IMG/VR virus record: IMGVR_UViG_3300025769_000077
Span: 34,406-98,405 of that record
Strand: one strand, 5' to 3'
DNA length: 64,000 nucleotides
DNA from: a virus
This document shows, piece by piece, positions 23,297 to 32,300 of the stretch; the stretch's first letter is position 1, and each line of letters opens with the position of its first letter. The position numbers were made by a program, and so were the translations under genes. The notes under the pieces were generated by a model. That model saw nothing but the letters and a program-made list of their open reading frames with translations, did not search any database and was not told the DNA's origin.

Positions 23297-23821
23297 ATGG
23301 AAATCAAAGATTATCAAAAGATTATTGAGCAAACAGCTGTGTATCCGACAACAGTACATAACTTTGGATTAGCTTATGCATGGTTAGGTCTTATAGACGA
23401 GACTGATGAGTTTCTTAATTCTTTATCAGAAGAAGATGAAGATGCATCTATTAAAGAAATGGGTGATGTAATTTGGTACATTACTGCTATCTGTAAAGAA
23501 TGTGATATTGAATTAGAAAATATAATGGAGTTAGTAGAAGATGAAGCTTTCTATATGTCTATAGATGAAGAAATAACTCCTATTCCTGGTTATACCGGTA
23601 AAATCAAAAAGCATTACAGAGATAAGAAAGTAATTGATATTGAAGAACTTACTGAAGTATTAGCTCATCACATTCTAACTTTAGAGAATCAGTTTGAAGG
23701 AGTTTATGATGATGTGTTTGATTACTCAGACGTATTAAATAGAAACTACGACAAACTTATAGCTCGTAGAGCAACTAATACTCTTCACGGAGATGGTGAT
23801 AATAGAGAATTAGAAGCTTAA
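23297..23821 (+). CDS. MazG-like nucleotide pyrophosphohydrolase
   Basis: 174 residues. Residues about 25-75 give the all-alpha NTP pyrophosphatase pattern: LGLIDETDEFL (the ExxE part) and IKEMGDVIWYI (the ExxD part), which bind Mg2+. Phage MazG proteins clear unwanted NTPs or alarmone-related nucleotides. Placed just before the ribonucleotide reductase, it fits dNTP supply. The last 50 residues have no motif. Confidence 0.78.
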   Translation: MEIKDYQKIIEQTAVYPTTVHNFGLAYAWLGLIDETDEFLNSLSEEDEDASIKEMGDVIWYITAICKECDIELENIMELVEDEAFYMSIDEEITPIPGYTGKIKKHYRDKKVIDIEELTEVLAHHILTLENQFEGVYDDVFDYSDVLNRNYDKLIARRATNTLHGDGDNRELEA

Positions 23822-23865
23822 ATTTAATTGCGTCATTAATTTAGACTGAAGTTTTTAGTTTATTG

Positions 23866-23900
23866 GGAGTAGAAGGTACGGAAACGTACCTTTGCTATCC
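23866..23900 (+). promoter_or_regulatory. Stable leader hairpin before the ribonucleotide reductase gene
   Basis: An inner 8-pair stem AAGGTACG (23873-23880) with CGTACCTT (23885-23892) closes a GAAA tetraloop. An outer part pairs 23866-23868 and 23870-23872 with 23895-23900, with one bulged G. It ends 14 bases before the ATG at 23915 and has no T tract, so it is more likely a translational or RNA-stability element than a terminator. Confidence 0.5.
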
Positions 23901-23914
23901 TTAAAAATTAATAA

Positions 23915-25765
23915 ATGCAATTAAACAATGAAATTTTATCGGATATTATTGTGCATATGAAATATGCTCGATATATCCCAGAACTACAACGTAGAGAGAC
24001 TTACGAAGAGATTGTTAATCGGAACAAAGAAATGCATATTAGAAAGTTTCCAAACTTGGAAAGTGAAATTAACGAAGCATATGAATTTGTATACCGAAAA
24101 GAAATCCTTCCAGCTATGCGATCTTTTCAATTTGCGGGTAAACCTATTGAATTAAACAATGCACGAATGTTTAATTGTAGTTACGCACCTATAGATGATC
24201 ATAGAGTATTTTCTGAAGGTATGTTTCTACTATTAAGTGGTTGTGGATTTGGATATTCAGTACAAAAAAGTCACGTTGAACAATTACCTGAAATACAAAA
24301 ACCTACTAAAGAACGTAAATTTGTTATAGGTGATAGTATTGAAGGATGGAGTGATTCAGTTAAGTATCTAATTAAATCTTATATGGGAATGGGTTCTAAA
24401 CCTAGATTTGTATTTGATGATATTAGAGAAAAAGGAGCATTACTTGTAACATCAGGTGGTAAAGCTCCTGGTCCGGAACCATTAAAACGTTGTCTAAATG
24501 AAATTGAAATGATTTTAGATAGCAAAGAGAATGGTTCTAAGTTAACTCCTATTGAATGTCATTCTATTATGTGTCATATAGCAGATGCAGTATTAGCAGG
24601 TGGTATTCGTAGAAGTGCAATGATAGCTCTATTTTCATTTGATGATGAAGACATGCTTACATGTAAGTCAGGTAACTGGTGGGAGTTAAATCCTCATTTT
24701 GGTAGAGCTAACAATTCTGCTGTTGTATTGACAAACAGAGTAACTAAATCTGAATTTGAAAACTTTTGGAAAAAAGTTGAAGCATCTAAAGCAGGTGAAC
24801 CTGGTATCTATTTTACTAATGATCCGGAGTACGGAACCAACCCTTGCGTTGAGACCAGTCTTAGACGTAATACATTCTGTAACTTAGTAGAGATTAATGG
24901 AGCTAATGTAGATAATCAAGAAGACTTTAATGCAAGATGTAAAGCAGCATCTTTTATTAATACTCTTCAAGCTTCTTACACAGACTTTCATTATTTAAGA
25001 GAGATATGGAAACGTAATACAGAGAAAGATGCTCTTATTGGAGTTGGAATAACCGGTATAGCAGCAGGTAAATTAGATGAAATAAATATTCAAGAAGGAG
25101 CTGCTATTGTTAAGTTAGTCAATGAGATAACAGCTGAGAAAATAGGTATTAGACCTGCAGCAAGAACTACTGTTATTAAACCTGCAGGAACTTCATCTCT
25201 TGTATTAGGAACTTCGTCTGGTATTCATGACTATCATGATAAATATTGGATTAGAAGAATTAGAGTAGGAAAGAATGAAGCTATTTATTCGTACTTATCA
25301 ATTAATCATCCTGAAATATTAGAAGATGAAATATTCAGACCAACGGAACAAGCAGTTATTTCTGTTCCACAAATGGCTCCAGAAACGGGTACTACCCGTC
25401 ATGATTCTGTTAACAGTTTACTTAATAGGATATACAGATTCAATGAAAAGTGGGTACGAGCAGGACACAATACTGGTCCTAACTATCATAACGTATCTGC
25501 TACTGTCAACATTAAGGATGATGAGTGGAATCAAGTAGGAGAATGGATGTGGACGTTTAGAGACAAATTCCACGGATTAAGTGTTTTACCTTTTGATGGG
25601 GGAACTTATCAACAAGCTCCTTTTGAGTCTTGTACAAAAGAGACTTATGATGAATTGGTTAAACAATTACATTCAATTGACTTAACTAAAGTAGTTGAGT
25701 TACAAGATAATACAGACCTCAAAGGTGAAGCTGCGTGTGCAGGTGGAGCTTGTGAGATAGTATAA
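23915..25765 (+). CDS. nrdJ: Class II (B12-dependent) ribonucleotide reductase
   Basis: 616 residues, of the monomeric ribonucleoside-triphosphate reductase type. Seen: LPAMRSFQFAGKP and NARMFNCSYAPIDD near the N-terminus, LLLSGCGFGYSVQ, GGIRRSAMIALF, NPCVETSL (radical-site Cys region), VIKPAGTSSLVLG, and a C-terminal CAGGAC pair that would be reduced by thioredoxin. It makes dNTPs without oxygen, using adenosylcobalamin. No second subunit or activase is adjacent, as expected for class II. A leader hairpin precedes it and a terminator follows. Confidence 0.9.
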   Translation: MQLNNEILSDIIVHMKYARYIPELQRRETYEEIVNRNKEMHIRKFPNLESEINEAYEFVYRKEILPAMRSFQFAGKPIELNNARMFNCSYAPIDDHRVFSEGMFLLLSGCGFGYSVQKSHVEQLPEIQKPTKERKFVIGDSIEGWSDSVKYLIKSYMGMGSKPRFVFDDIREKGALLVTSGGKAPGPEPLKRCLNEIEMILDSKENGSKLTPIECHSIMCHIADAVLAGGIRRSAMIALFSFDDEDMLTCKSGNWWELNPHFGRANNSAVVLTNRVTKSEFENFWKKVEASKAGEPGIYFTNDPEYGTNPCVETSLRRNTFCNLVEINGANVDNQEDFNARCKAASFINTLQASYTDFHYLREIWKRNTEKDALIGVGITGIAAGKLDEINIQEGAAIVKLVNEITAEKIGIRPAARTTVIKPAGTSSLVLGTSSGIHDYHDKYWIRRIRVGKNEAIYSYLSINHPEILEDEIFRPTEQAVISVPQMAPETGTTRHDSVNSLLNRIYRFNEKWVRAGHNTGPNYHNVSATVNIKDDEWNQVGEWMWTFRDKFHGLSVLPFDGGTYQQAPFESCTKETYDELVKQLHSIDLTKVVELQDNTDLKGEAACAGGACEIV

Positions 25766-25771
25766 AAACAT

Positions 25772-25794
25772 ACAGGTGTTACCACCTGTTTTTT
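25772..25794 (+). terminator. Rho-independent terminator
   Basis: A 7-pair stem ACAGGTG (25772-25778) with CACCTGT (25783-25789) closes a 4-base loop and runs into a T tract to 25794. It directly follows the ribonucleotide reductase gene. Confidence 0.8.
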
Positions 25795-25806
25795 AAATTA
25801 AATAAA

Positions 25807-25899
25807 ATGGAAAAGAATAAAGAATTTAATTGTGCTGATAAAGACATGGGTTTACGTAAATGTTCGGTACAATGTAATTATTGTAAAAAAAGAAACTAA
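25807..25899 (+). CDS. Tiny Cys-rich protein (30 aa)
   Basis: An ATG at 25807 opens 30 codons to TAA at 25897-25899. Four Cys are arranged as C9 then C19-x3-C23-x2-C26 in KCSVQCNYCKK, enough for one zinc site. Such mini zinc ribbons recur in phages and can be real genes. It overlaps the next ATG by 1 base. Confidence 0.5.
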   Translation: MEKNKEFNCADKDMGLRKCSVQCNYCKKRN

Positions 25900-26027
25900 T
25901 GTTTAACAGATTACCCAAACATTTCAAAGTTGAGGATATTATCCCTAATTCTCAAAAAGCTCTGTCTAATAATGACATAGAGTTATATGTACAGTATGTA
26001 ACGTTTTATAAATATTTTATAGCTTAA
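25899..26027 (+). CDS. Small unknown protein (42 aa)
   Basis: An ATG at 25899 opens 42 codons to TAA at 26025-26027, 5 bases before the next ATG. The product is polar with an aromatic C-terminus (VQYVTFYKYFIA). No motif. Confidence 0.4.
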   Translation: MFNRLPKHFKVEDIIPNSQKALSNNDIELYVQYVTFYKYFIA

Positions 26028-26032
26028 TCAAA

Positions 26033-26959
26033 ATGGAAATGATTTTAAATTTAACACCAGGATTCAATCCTACAAATGCACTAGAAGAAGAATGTATCGA
26101 TTTTAAACATTTTAAGTTTGCTAGTGGTGAACATCACATAGTTATCAAGGATGACTTTAATGAGTTCGGTGAACCAACTGATGTGAATATTACTACTAGA
26201 ATTAATTCTATGGATGATTTAGGTAAGCTTATGGTAGCTGTAGATGCTTTAAGTCAAACTGGATGGTTGGGTAACAAGTGGTTAACTATACCTTATTTTC
26301 CTGGTAGTAGACAAGACAGAAGAAATCAATACGGAGAACCTTTAACTGTTAAGATTTATGCTGATATTATTAATGATATGGAATTTGATGGTGTAAGTAT
26401 ATGGGATCCACATTCAGATGTAACTTCTGCTTTACTTGAAAACGTATCAGTAATAAACAATCACAAATTTGTAGATAGATGTTTAACTGACATGGATCCA
26501 AATGATACAACAGATTACTTAATTGTATCTCCGGATGCAGGTTCTCTTAAGAAAGTTAATTCTTTATTAAAGCATTTCAATTTTGGTAGTAATAGATTAC
26601 TAAAGTGTGATAAAGATAGAAACCCTCTTACTGGTAAAATAGAATCATTTGAAGTACATTCTCCGGATTTAACCGGTAAGACATGTGTCATAGTAGATGA
26701 TATATGTTCAGGCGGTGGTACTTTCATAGGATTAGCTAAAGAACTTAAAGAGTTAGGTTGTCATGATATATATCTTATTGTAACTCATGGTGAGTTCGGT
26801 AGAGATGTATCTTCAACCTTAAATAAACTTAGTGATCATTTCAATAAAGTATACACATCTAATTCAATTAGAGATTACAATAAGAAATGGCATGAAGCTA
26901 TAGAACATTACAACGGAACTAATTATTCAAACTTTTTGATTACTAAAGACTATGTCTAA
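26033..26959 (+). CDS. PRPP synthetase-like enzyme (possible ADP-ribose pyrophosphokinase, Adps)
   Basis: 308 residues of the ribose-phosphate pyrophosphokinase fold: RQDRR (93-97), DPHSD (125-129), SPDAGS (166-171) and the PRPP loop VDDICSGGGT (221-230). The classical activity makes PRPP from ribose 5-phosphate and ATP. In NARP1-type phage modules a homologue instead pyrophosphorylates ADP-ribose. The nicotinamide transferase two genes downstream makes both readings sensible; the sequence alone does not decide. The gene follows a terminator and starts a new four-gene group. Confidence 0.85.
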   Translation: MEMILNLTPGFNPTNALEEECIDFKHFKFASGEHHIVIKDDFNEFGEPTDVNITTRINSMDDLGKLMVAVDALSQTGWLGNKWLTIPYFPGSRQDRRNQYGEPLTVKIYADIINDMEFDGVSIWDPHSDVTSALLENVSVINNHKFVDRCLTDMDPNDTTDYLIVSPDAGSLKKVNSLLKHFNFGSNRLLKCDKDRNPLTGKIESFEVHSPDLTGKTCVIVDDICSGGGTFIGLAKELKELGCHDIYLIVTHGEFGRDVSSTLNKLSDHFNKVYTSNSIRDYNKKWHEAIEHYNGTNYSNFLITKDYV

Positions 26960-27329
26960 TCCTGTCAACGATCTACTTACTGTGTATGAAGAACACGGTA
27001 CTATAATCGTTGGAGTTGATTTTGATGACACAATATTCCCTTATAATAAGCGTAGTAAAACACAATGTGAAACTGTAAGGGAAGTATTGTTGCAAGCAAG
27101 ACCTTACATTACTATATGTCTATATACAATAGCAGATGAACAATCTCTAAAGTACAAATTAGCACTTATGGAAATGTGGGGTCTAACTCCCGATTATGTA
27201 AACGAATCACCGGTAAAGATGTCCGGTCCTAAACCTTATTTCAATTTACTATTGGATGATAAAGCAGGTTTATTTGAAGCTACATCTACTTTACGAAAAT
27301 TTAAAAATATGATAAATGAAATTAACTAA
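26952..27329 (+). CDS. HAD-like phosphatase or nucleotidase
   Basis: 125 residues with the HAD motif I VDFDDT (D23 nucleophile, D25) and a later LLLDDKAGL (motif IV-like acidic pair). The fold is minimal with no large cap. Such small proteins dephosphorylate nucleotides or sugars. Its place between the PRPP-synthetase-like and the nicotinamide transferase genes, with overlaps at both ends, links it to the same pathway. Confidence 0.7.
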   Translation: MSNPVNDLLTVYEEHGTIIVGVDFDDTIFPYNKRSKTQCETVREVLLQARPYITICLYTIADEQSLKYKLALMEMWGLTPDYVNESPVKMSGPKPYFNLLLDDKAGLFEATSTLRKFKNMINEIN

Positions 27330-27753
27330 CATGCAGTTAGATATACTAACTGATGAAATATACAAAAGTGTATTAGATAAAATAAACACTATTAAATCAA
27401 GTAAGAAGTTTCAAGCTTTACTTAAGAAAGTAAAGAAAGACTTTAAATTTGATCAATTAAATGAAATTATTGAAAAAAATAATTCACTTTCGGATCAGAT
27501 AAATAAACTTAGAGATGAACAATCTAAGTTGAGAAAAGAGTATTGCGATATATTAGGGACATCTCTTCATTATCGCAATGTAGATTCAGATACCTCTCGT
27601 ATAGAACAAGATTGTAAAGATAAAGCATTAAAAGAATTAACTTCTGATTTGCCTACTAAGAATTCAATCAAGTCAGCTATTGTATTAGAAGCAATGTCTG
27701 GTAGTAATAATATCCTTGAAGCTATAAAAACTAAATTTGAATTAAATGATTAA
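27316..27753 (+). CDS. Coiled-coil protein (145 aa)
   Basis: A Lys-rich helical protein with a heptad-like middle (NSLSDQINKLRDEQSKLRKE). It has no catalytic motif. It overlaps the HAD-like gene by 14 bases and the nicotinamide transferase gene by 8, so it is part of the same operon. Role unknown. Confidence 0.68.
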   Translation: MKLTNMQLDILTDEIYKSVLDKINTIKSSKKFQALLKKVKKDFKFDQLNEIIEKNNSLSDQINKLRDEQSKLRKEYCDILGTSLHYRNVDSDTSRIEQDCKDKALKELTSDLPTKNSIKSAIVLEAMSGSNNILEAIKTKFELND

Positions 27754-29287
27754 TCCATTTTTACTTACTGATGGTTATAAGACAAGTCATCATAAGATGT
27801 ATCCAGAAGGTACAACTTTAGTATTCTCTAATTTCACACCTAGAAGTGAAAAACATGCTTTAGTTAAGACCGGTTACATATTACACTTTGGTTCTCAAAT
27901 GGTAATACAACAAATTCATGAACTATTTCAAGAAGGTTTCTTTAATAGAAATAGACAAGAAGTTCTTGAAGAAATTAATAAAGAGTATTCTGCATACTTA
28001 GGTACAGATTATGATGTAAGTCATATAGATGCATTACATCAATTAGGTCACTTACCAATAAGTGTTCAAGCTCTTTCTGAAGGTGTACTAGTTCCTATAG
28101 GTATACCTGTAATGAAGGTATGGAATACTCATCCTGATTTCTATTGGATAACTAACTTCCTTGAAACTATTATTTCTAACTTATATTGGAAACCTATAAC
28201 CTCAGCAACTATAGCATATGAATATCGTAAGTTATTACAAGATTATGCTTTAGCTACTGATAAAGACAACTTAGGTGTAGTTGCTTTCCAAGGTCATGAT
28301 TTCTCTATGAGAGGTATGGATAGTGTAGAAGCTACTATGAGTAGTGGATTAGGTCATGCTGTATCTTTCTTAGGTTCTGATAGTTTACCTGTTATACATG
28401 CAGCACGTAAGTATTATGAAGCTGATGGAGATGTAGTGTATTCTGTACCAGCATCTGAACACTCAGTAATGTGTGCAGGTACTAAAGACGATGAGATAGA
28501 AACATTAAGATACTTAATGAAACAATATCCTACTGGTATTCTTTCAGTTGTGTCAGATACTTGGGACTTATGGAAACTTATTACTGAATACCTAGTAGAG
28601 CTTAAAGATGAAATCTTAGCAAGAGATGGTAAACTAGTAATTAGACCTGATTCAGGAGATCCAGTAGATATTATTTGTGGTACATTTAATTTTTCTAAAG
28701 ATAAAACAATATTTGGAGCAGATCCTACTTTAGATACAGTAAGAATTACTGAAGAAAAAGGAGTAGTAGAACTTCTTTGGGATATATTTGGTGGTACTGT
28801 AAACGAACAAGGTTACAAAGTGTTAGATTCACATATTGGATGTATCTATGGTGATTCAATTACCTTAGCAAGAGCTGAAGATATCTGTAGTAGATTAGAA
28901 GCTAAAGGATTTGCATCTACTAATGTTGTGTTAGGTATAGGTTCTTACACTTATCAGTATAACACAAGAGATACATATGGATTTGCAATGAAAGCTACTT
29001 ATGTAGAGGTTGAAAATCCAAATATAATGTTGATGTCTAACCCTCCTCAACCTAAAATTGAAGGTAGAGAAATCTTTAAAGATCCTGTTACTGATGATGG
29101 TACTAAGAAATCTGCTAAAGGTTTGTTAGCTGTACATGACAAAGACGGAATTTATGAACTTAAGCAACAATGTACTTGGGAAGAAGTTCAAGAAGACGAT
29201 ACCATTTTAATATACAAAGATGGTAAGATCTTAGAGAGAGTGTCATTAAATGATGTTAGAAATCGAGTATCTAAGTTACTTGAGTAA
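27746..29287 (+). CDS. nadV: Nicotinamide phosphoribosyltransferase-like enzyme (NadV/NAMPT family; possible Namat)
   Basis: 513 residues, close to the usual family length of about 470-500. Seen: LLTDGYKTSHHKMYPEG at the start, FQGHDFSMRGM, HAVSFLGSDSLP, SVPASEHSVM, VVSDTWDLWKLI and LVIRPDSGDP, which match the NAMPT core around the PRPP site. The family joins nicotinamide to PRPP to give NMN. In NARP1 the homologue uses ADP-ribose pyrophosphate and makes NAD+ directly. No NMN adenylyltransferase is visible in the window. It is the last plus-strand gene and ends in a strong terminator. Confidence 0.9.
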   Translation: MINPFLLTDGYKTSHHKMYPEGTTLVFSNFTPRSEKHALVKTGYILHFGSQMVIQQIHELFQEGFFNRNRQEVLEEINKEYSAYLGTDYDVSHIDALHQLGHLPISVQALSEGVLVPIGIPVMKVWNTHPDFYWITNFLETIISNLYWKPITSATIAYEYRKLLQDYALATDKDNLGVVAFQGHDFSMRGMDSVEATMSSGLGHAVSFLGSDSLPVIHAARKYYEADGDVVYSVPASEHSVMCAGTKDDEIETLRYLMKQYPTGILSVVSDTWDLWKLITEYLVELKDEILARDGKLVIRPDSGDPVDIICGTFNFSKDKTIFGADPTLDTVRITEEKGVVELLWDIFGGTVNEQGYKVLDSHIGCIYGDSITLARAEDICSRLEAKGFASTNVVLGIGSYTYQYNTRDTYGFAMKATYVEVENPNIMLMSNPPQPKIEGREIFKDPVTDDGTKKSAKGLLAVHDKDGIYELKQQCTWEEVQEDDTILIYKDGKILERVSLNDVRNRVSKLLE

Positions 29288-29290
29288 ATT

Positions 29291-29321
29291 AAAGGAGAGT
29301 ATAATTACTCTCCTTTTTTTT
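29291..29321. terminator. Strong, probably bidirectional terminator at strand convergence
   Basis: An 11-pair stem AAAGGAGAGTA (29291-29301) with TACTCTCCTTT (29306-29316) closes a 4-base loop and runs into a T tract to 29321. On the minus strand the stem is followed by only a short A/T run. It lies between the convergent nadV-like gene and the 2161-residue gene and separates early and late transcription. Confidence 0.88.
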
Positions 29322-29328
29322 ATACGCC

Positions 29329-32300
29329 TTATCTATTAAAGTATTTTAGTTTTTCATCCGGATCAAACCAGTCTTCTACTGTATCTACAATAGGAACAGT
29401 TTTCTTAAGTGAATGCCAGAAATAAGTATCTCCTGCATTAGGACCTGATTTGTATTCTCTGATAAAAGGATCATCTGAAAATATAGAATTTAAATCAAAA
29501 GATTTCGTAATTAAACCAATTGTAGTGTTTAACATGTCTACACCTGCAGCTGGTGATTTAAGTAACTTAGGTAATTCAGTAGGGTTCCAAAAGAACATCA
29601 TCTCAGTTTGTAGACGGTTCATTTGATAAGCTAACATTGTTACCAAGTAATCATCGTCATCATCTAATCCTGATTCTACAGCTGCAGCTAATAAAGTTAA
29701 TGCTAGTAAAGAAACAACTTCATAGTTGAATCTTATAACATTTGCTTTTTCTTCAGGAGTTAACTTCTCAAAGTTTTTTGTAAGAGAAAATCCATACTTT
29801 CTCATATCTTTAATAAGATTAATCCAAAATCTACCACCGGTTCTATAATACCCTTCTGTGTGGTGACCTAATTCATAGTTAAAATCTTTCTTATTCCATC
29901 TTCTATTGAATCCAGGTTTAATAAACTTACGGAATAAAAGAGCTGCTCTACCTAAAGAGTATTGTTGTATTGCTGATCTATCTATTTCGTTATAGATACC
30001 ATGTAGTCTTTTGTTTATACCTTTCAGTTTGATTTTAAAATCATTCAGACTGTCTTCTGAGAATTCATATCCTTCTTTTAGTTCTAATTGGTTAGGACCT
30101 TTAACCTCAAATGCATCATAAAGATTTACTTCTTTACCTTCTTTATTTTTTACTTTTACTTGATTAGCAAGGGCTAATGTCATTCTACCTCTCATTTCAT
30201 GTTCTCCAATATTGTTAAAAACAAAGAAACTAGAAGTAGCAAATGCTTTTTGCCATCTTTTGCGATCAGCATTCATACCACTCATTCTTGCATTAAAGTC
30301 ATCCATAGCATCTACTTTTTCCATAAACAACCTTAGTTTATTACGTGATGCTAGTTTACCTGTATCACTAAGAACTCCTAATATTTCTTTACCATATACT
30401 TTAGTTGCATAATGTAAATCTTTATGTGTAAAGTATTCTTTAGCAAATGCTTCTTGTCGTATAGTCCAGTTACCAATTAAAGGGTTAGCTATACCTGCAT
30501 ATAGGTTAAGAGCTAAGTTATTAATAGCTGTATATCTTGTAAAAGAATCAATAGCTTTTGCAGTATCTATCTCCATACCAAATACATTGAAAGAACCTTC
30601 ATCTTTACTTGTTTTTCCATAGATAACCATGTCAAGATATCTCTTATATCTTTCATAAGAGTTACCTCCTCTCTTCTCACTAAATACATCTTGGTCTTTA
30701 AATAAACTGTATATACGAGATAGTATATCTTTCTTACCAGTTTTAATTTTTCTTTCTCCTAATACATCTTTACCCATTTCTAAAATATCAACCAATCCAT
30801 TCATATTTTTATAGTTAATAGCCATTTCAGCAAACCTTGCCATAGTAGATGTAATATCTGTAGAAAGATCTTCCATATCACTTAGTTTATTCTTAAAGAA
30901 TATAGGTACAAAGTCAATAGGTACTCCACTAGCATCTGCTAAACCATATTGAGTATCATCTTCTCTTCGTTTTAAATCTTTCATTGATTCAATTAATGCT
31001 TGCTTTGGATTCTTTTTAAATCTTTCTAACCAATCTTTACGTATCTGTGGAACTAAATTATTTCTAAATTCTTCTGGAATATAAGATTCTAGTTCATTTT
31101 TAATTTCCATTATACCATCATAATAAGCTTGTTGAGCTGCATTTAGTTTAACGTTAGATTTGAAATGATCTGCAGGTAAAGCTAATTCTTTTTTATAGAA
31201 CTTATATGACTTACCGTTATTGTTATATTCTGTTACATTCTCATTATACCATTCTTCAAACATTTCTGCTGCTCTAGCTACTTGATTAGCATATAAAGGA
31301 CTATCCTTACTTACGGTAACTAGTTCATCATATAGTTGTTTCTTCTTAGCTTTAATTAAGTTTTCAGCTTCAGGGTTTGGTTTAGTGTTTTTCTTATACC
31401 ATGGTTTCCATAAATTCTTTCTATGGTCAGATAAGTTTTCTAAGAATATAGGATACAAGTATTCATCATATATACCTTTGTTATCATTCAATGCTTTTGT
31501 AAATATTTCTTTTACTTCTTTAGGCATTTTCTTTTGTATATAATCATCAAGTGCTTCATTATCCCCGTTAAAGATCATCTTTTCTTCCTTACGGGTCATA
31601 TTTAAACTCTCTCTTACTTTATCTCCCCATTCTTTTCTAGACTTCTCATATTCTCCTTTATTGTATTCACCTAAGAAGTTACCACTATACTTTCCATTCT
31701 TTAGTTTTTCTAATACAAATGAAGTATCTTTTATACCAGCTTGTTTAAGTTTAGTATCTAAATCAATTAGTCGGTATTGAATCATTTGAGCTTGATTTCT
31801 AGTTCTTTCTAAAGAATCTTTAACTAATCTATCTGTAGCTCCTAATATATCATCACCTGATTCAGCCATGGAATCAAACCATGTTCTAGCAAACGATATA
31901 TCATTTTCAGCTACACTTAATAGTTGATCAATGTTTTCCTTTTTGATATCAGGATTCATTGTTAGATACTTTTCAATAGCTTCTCCAAATATTCTTTTAG
32001 AATGCTTTTTATATCTACTCTCAATACCATTCAATAACTCAGATAGACTTCGTATAAGACCTCTTATTTCATCTGCTTTATCCAAGTTATTGTTGAACAT
32101 TAACTCTTCTTGTATCTTATCAATTAAAGGTTTGTAACCTGAATTCAATTGATAAGTAAGAGATATCAATCTTGCTTGTTCAGGTAAAGACAATTGAGAT
32201 CTTTCAATGGTTTTAATTCTTTCAATAGTAGACTTAGCATCTCCATATATTACGTTTATAAAGTCTAGCATTCCTTCAGCTGTCTTATTGTTAGCTATTT

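Noticed and set aside
26033-29287. NARP2 pathway (NAMPT plus NMN adenylyltransferase)
   Set aside because: No nucleotidyltransferase with an NMNAT-type HxGH motif was seen beside the two enzymes, so NARP2 cannot be supported here.
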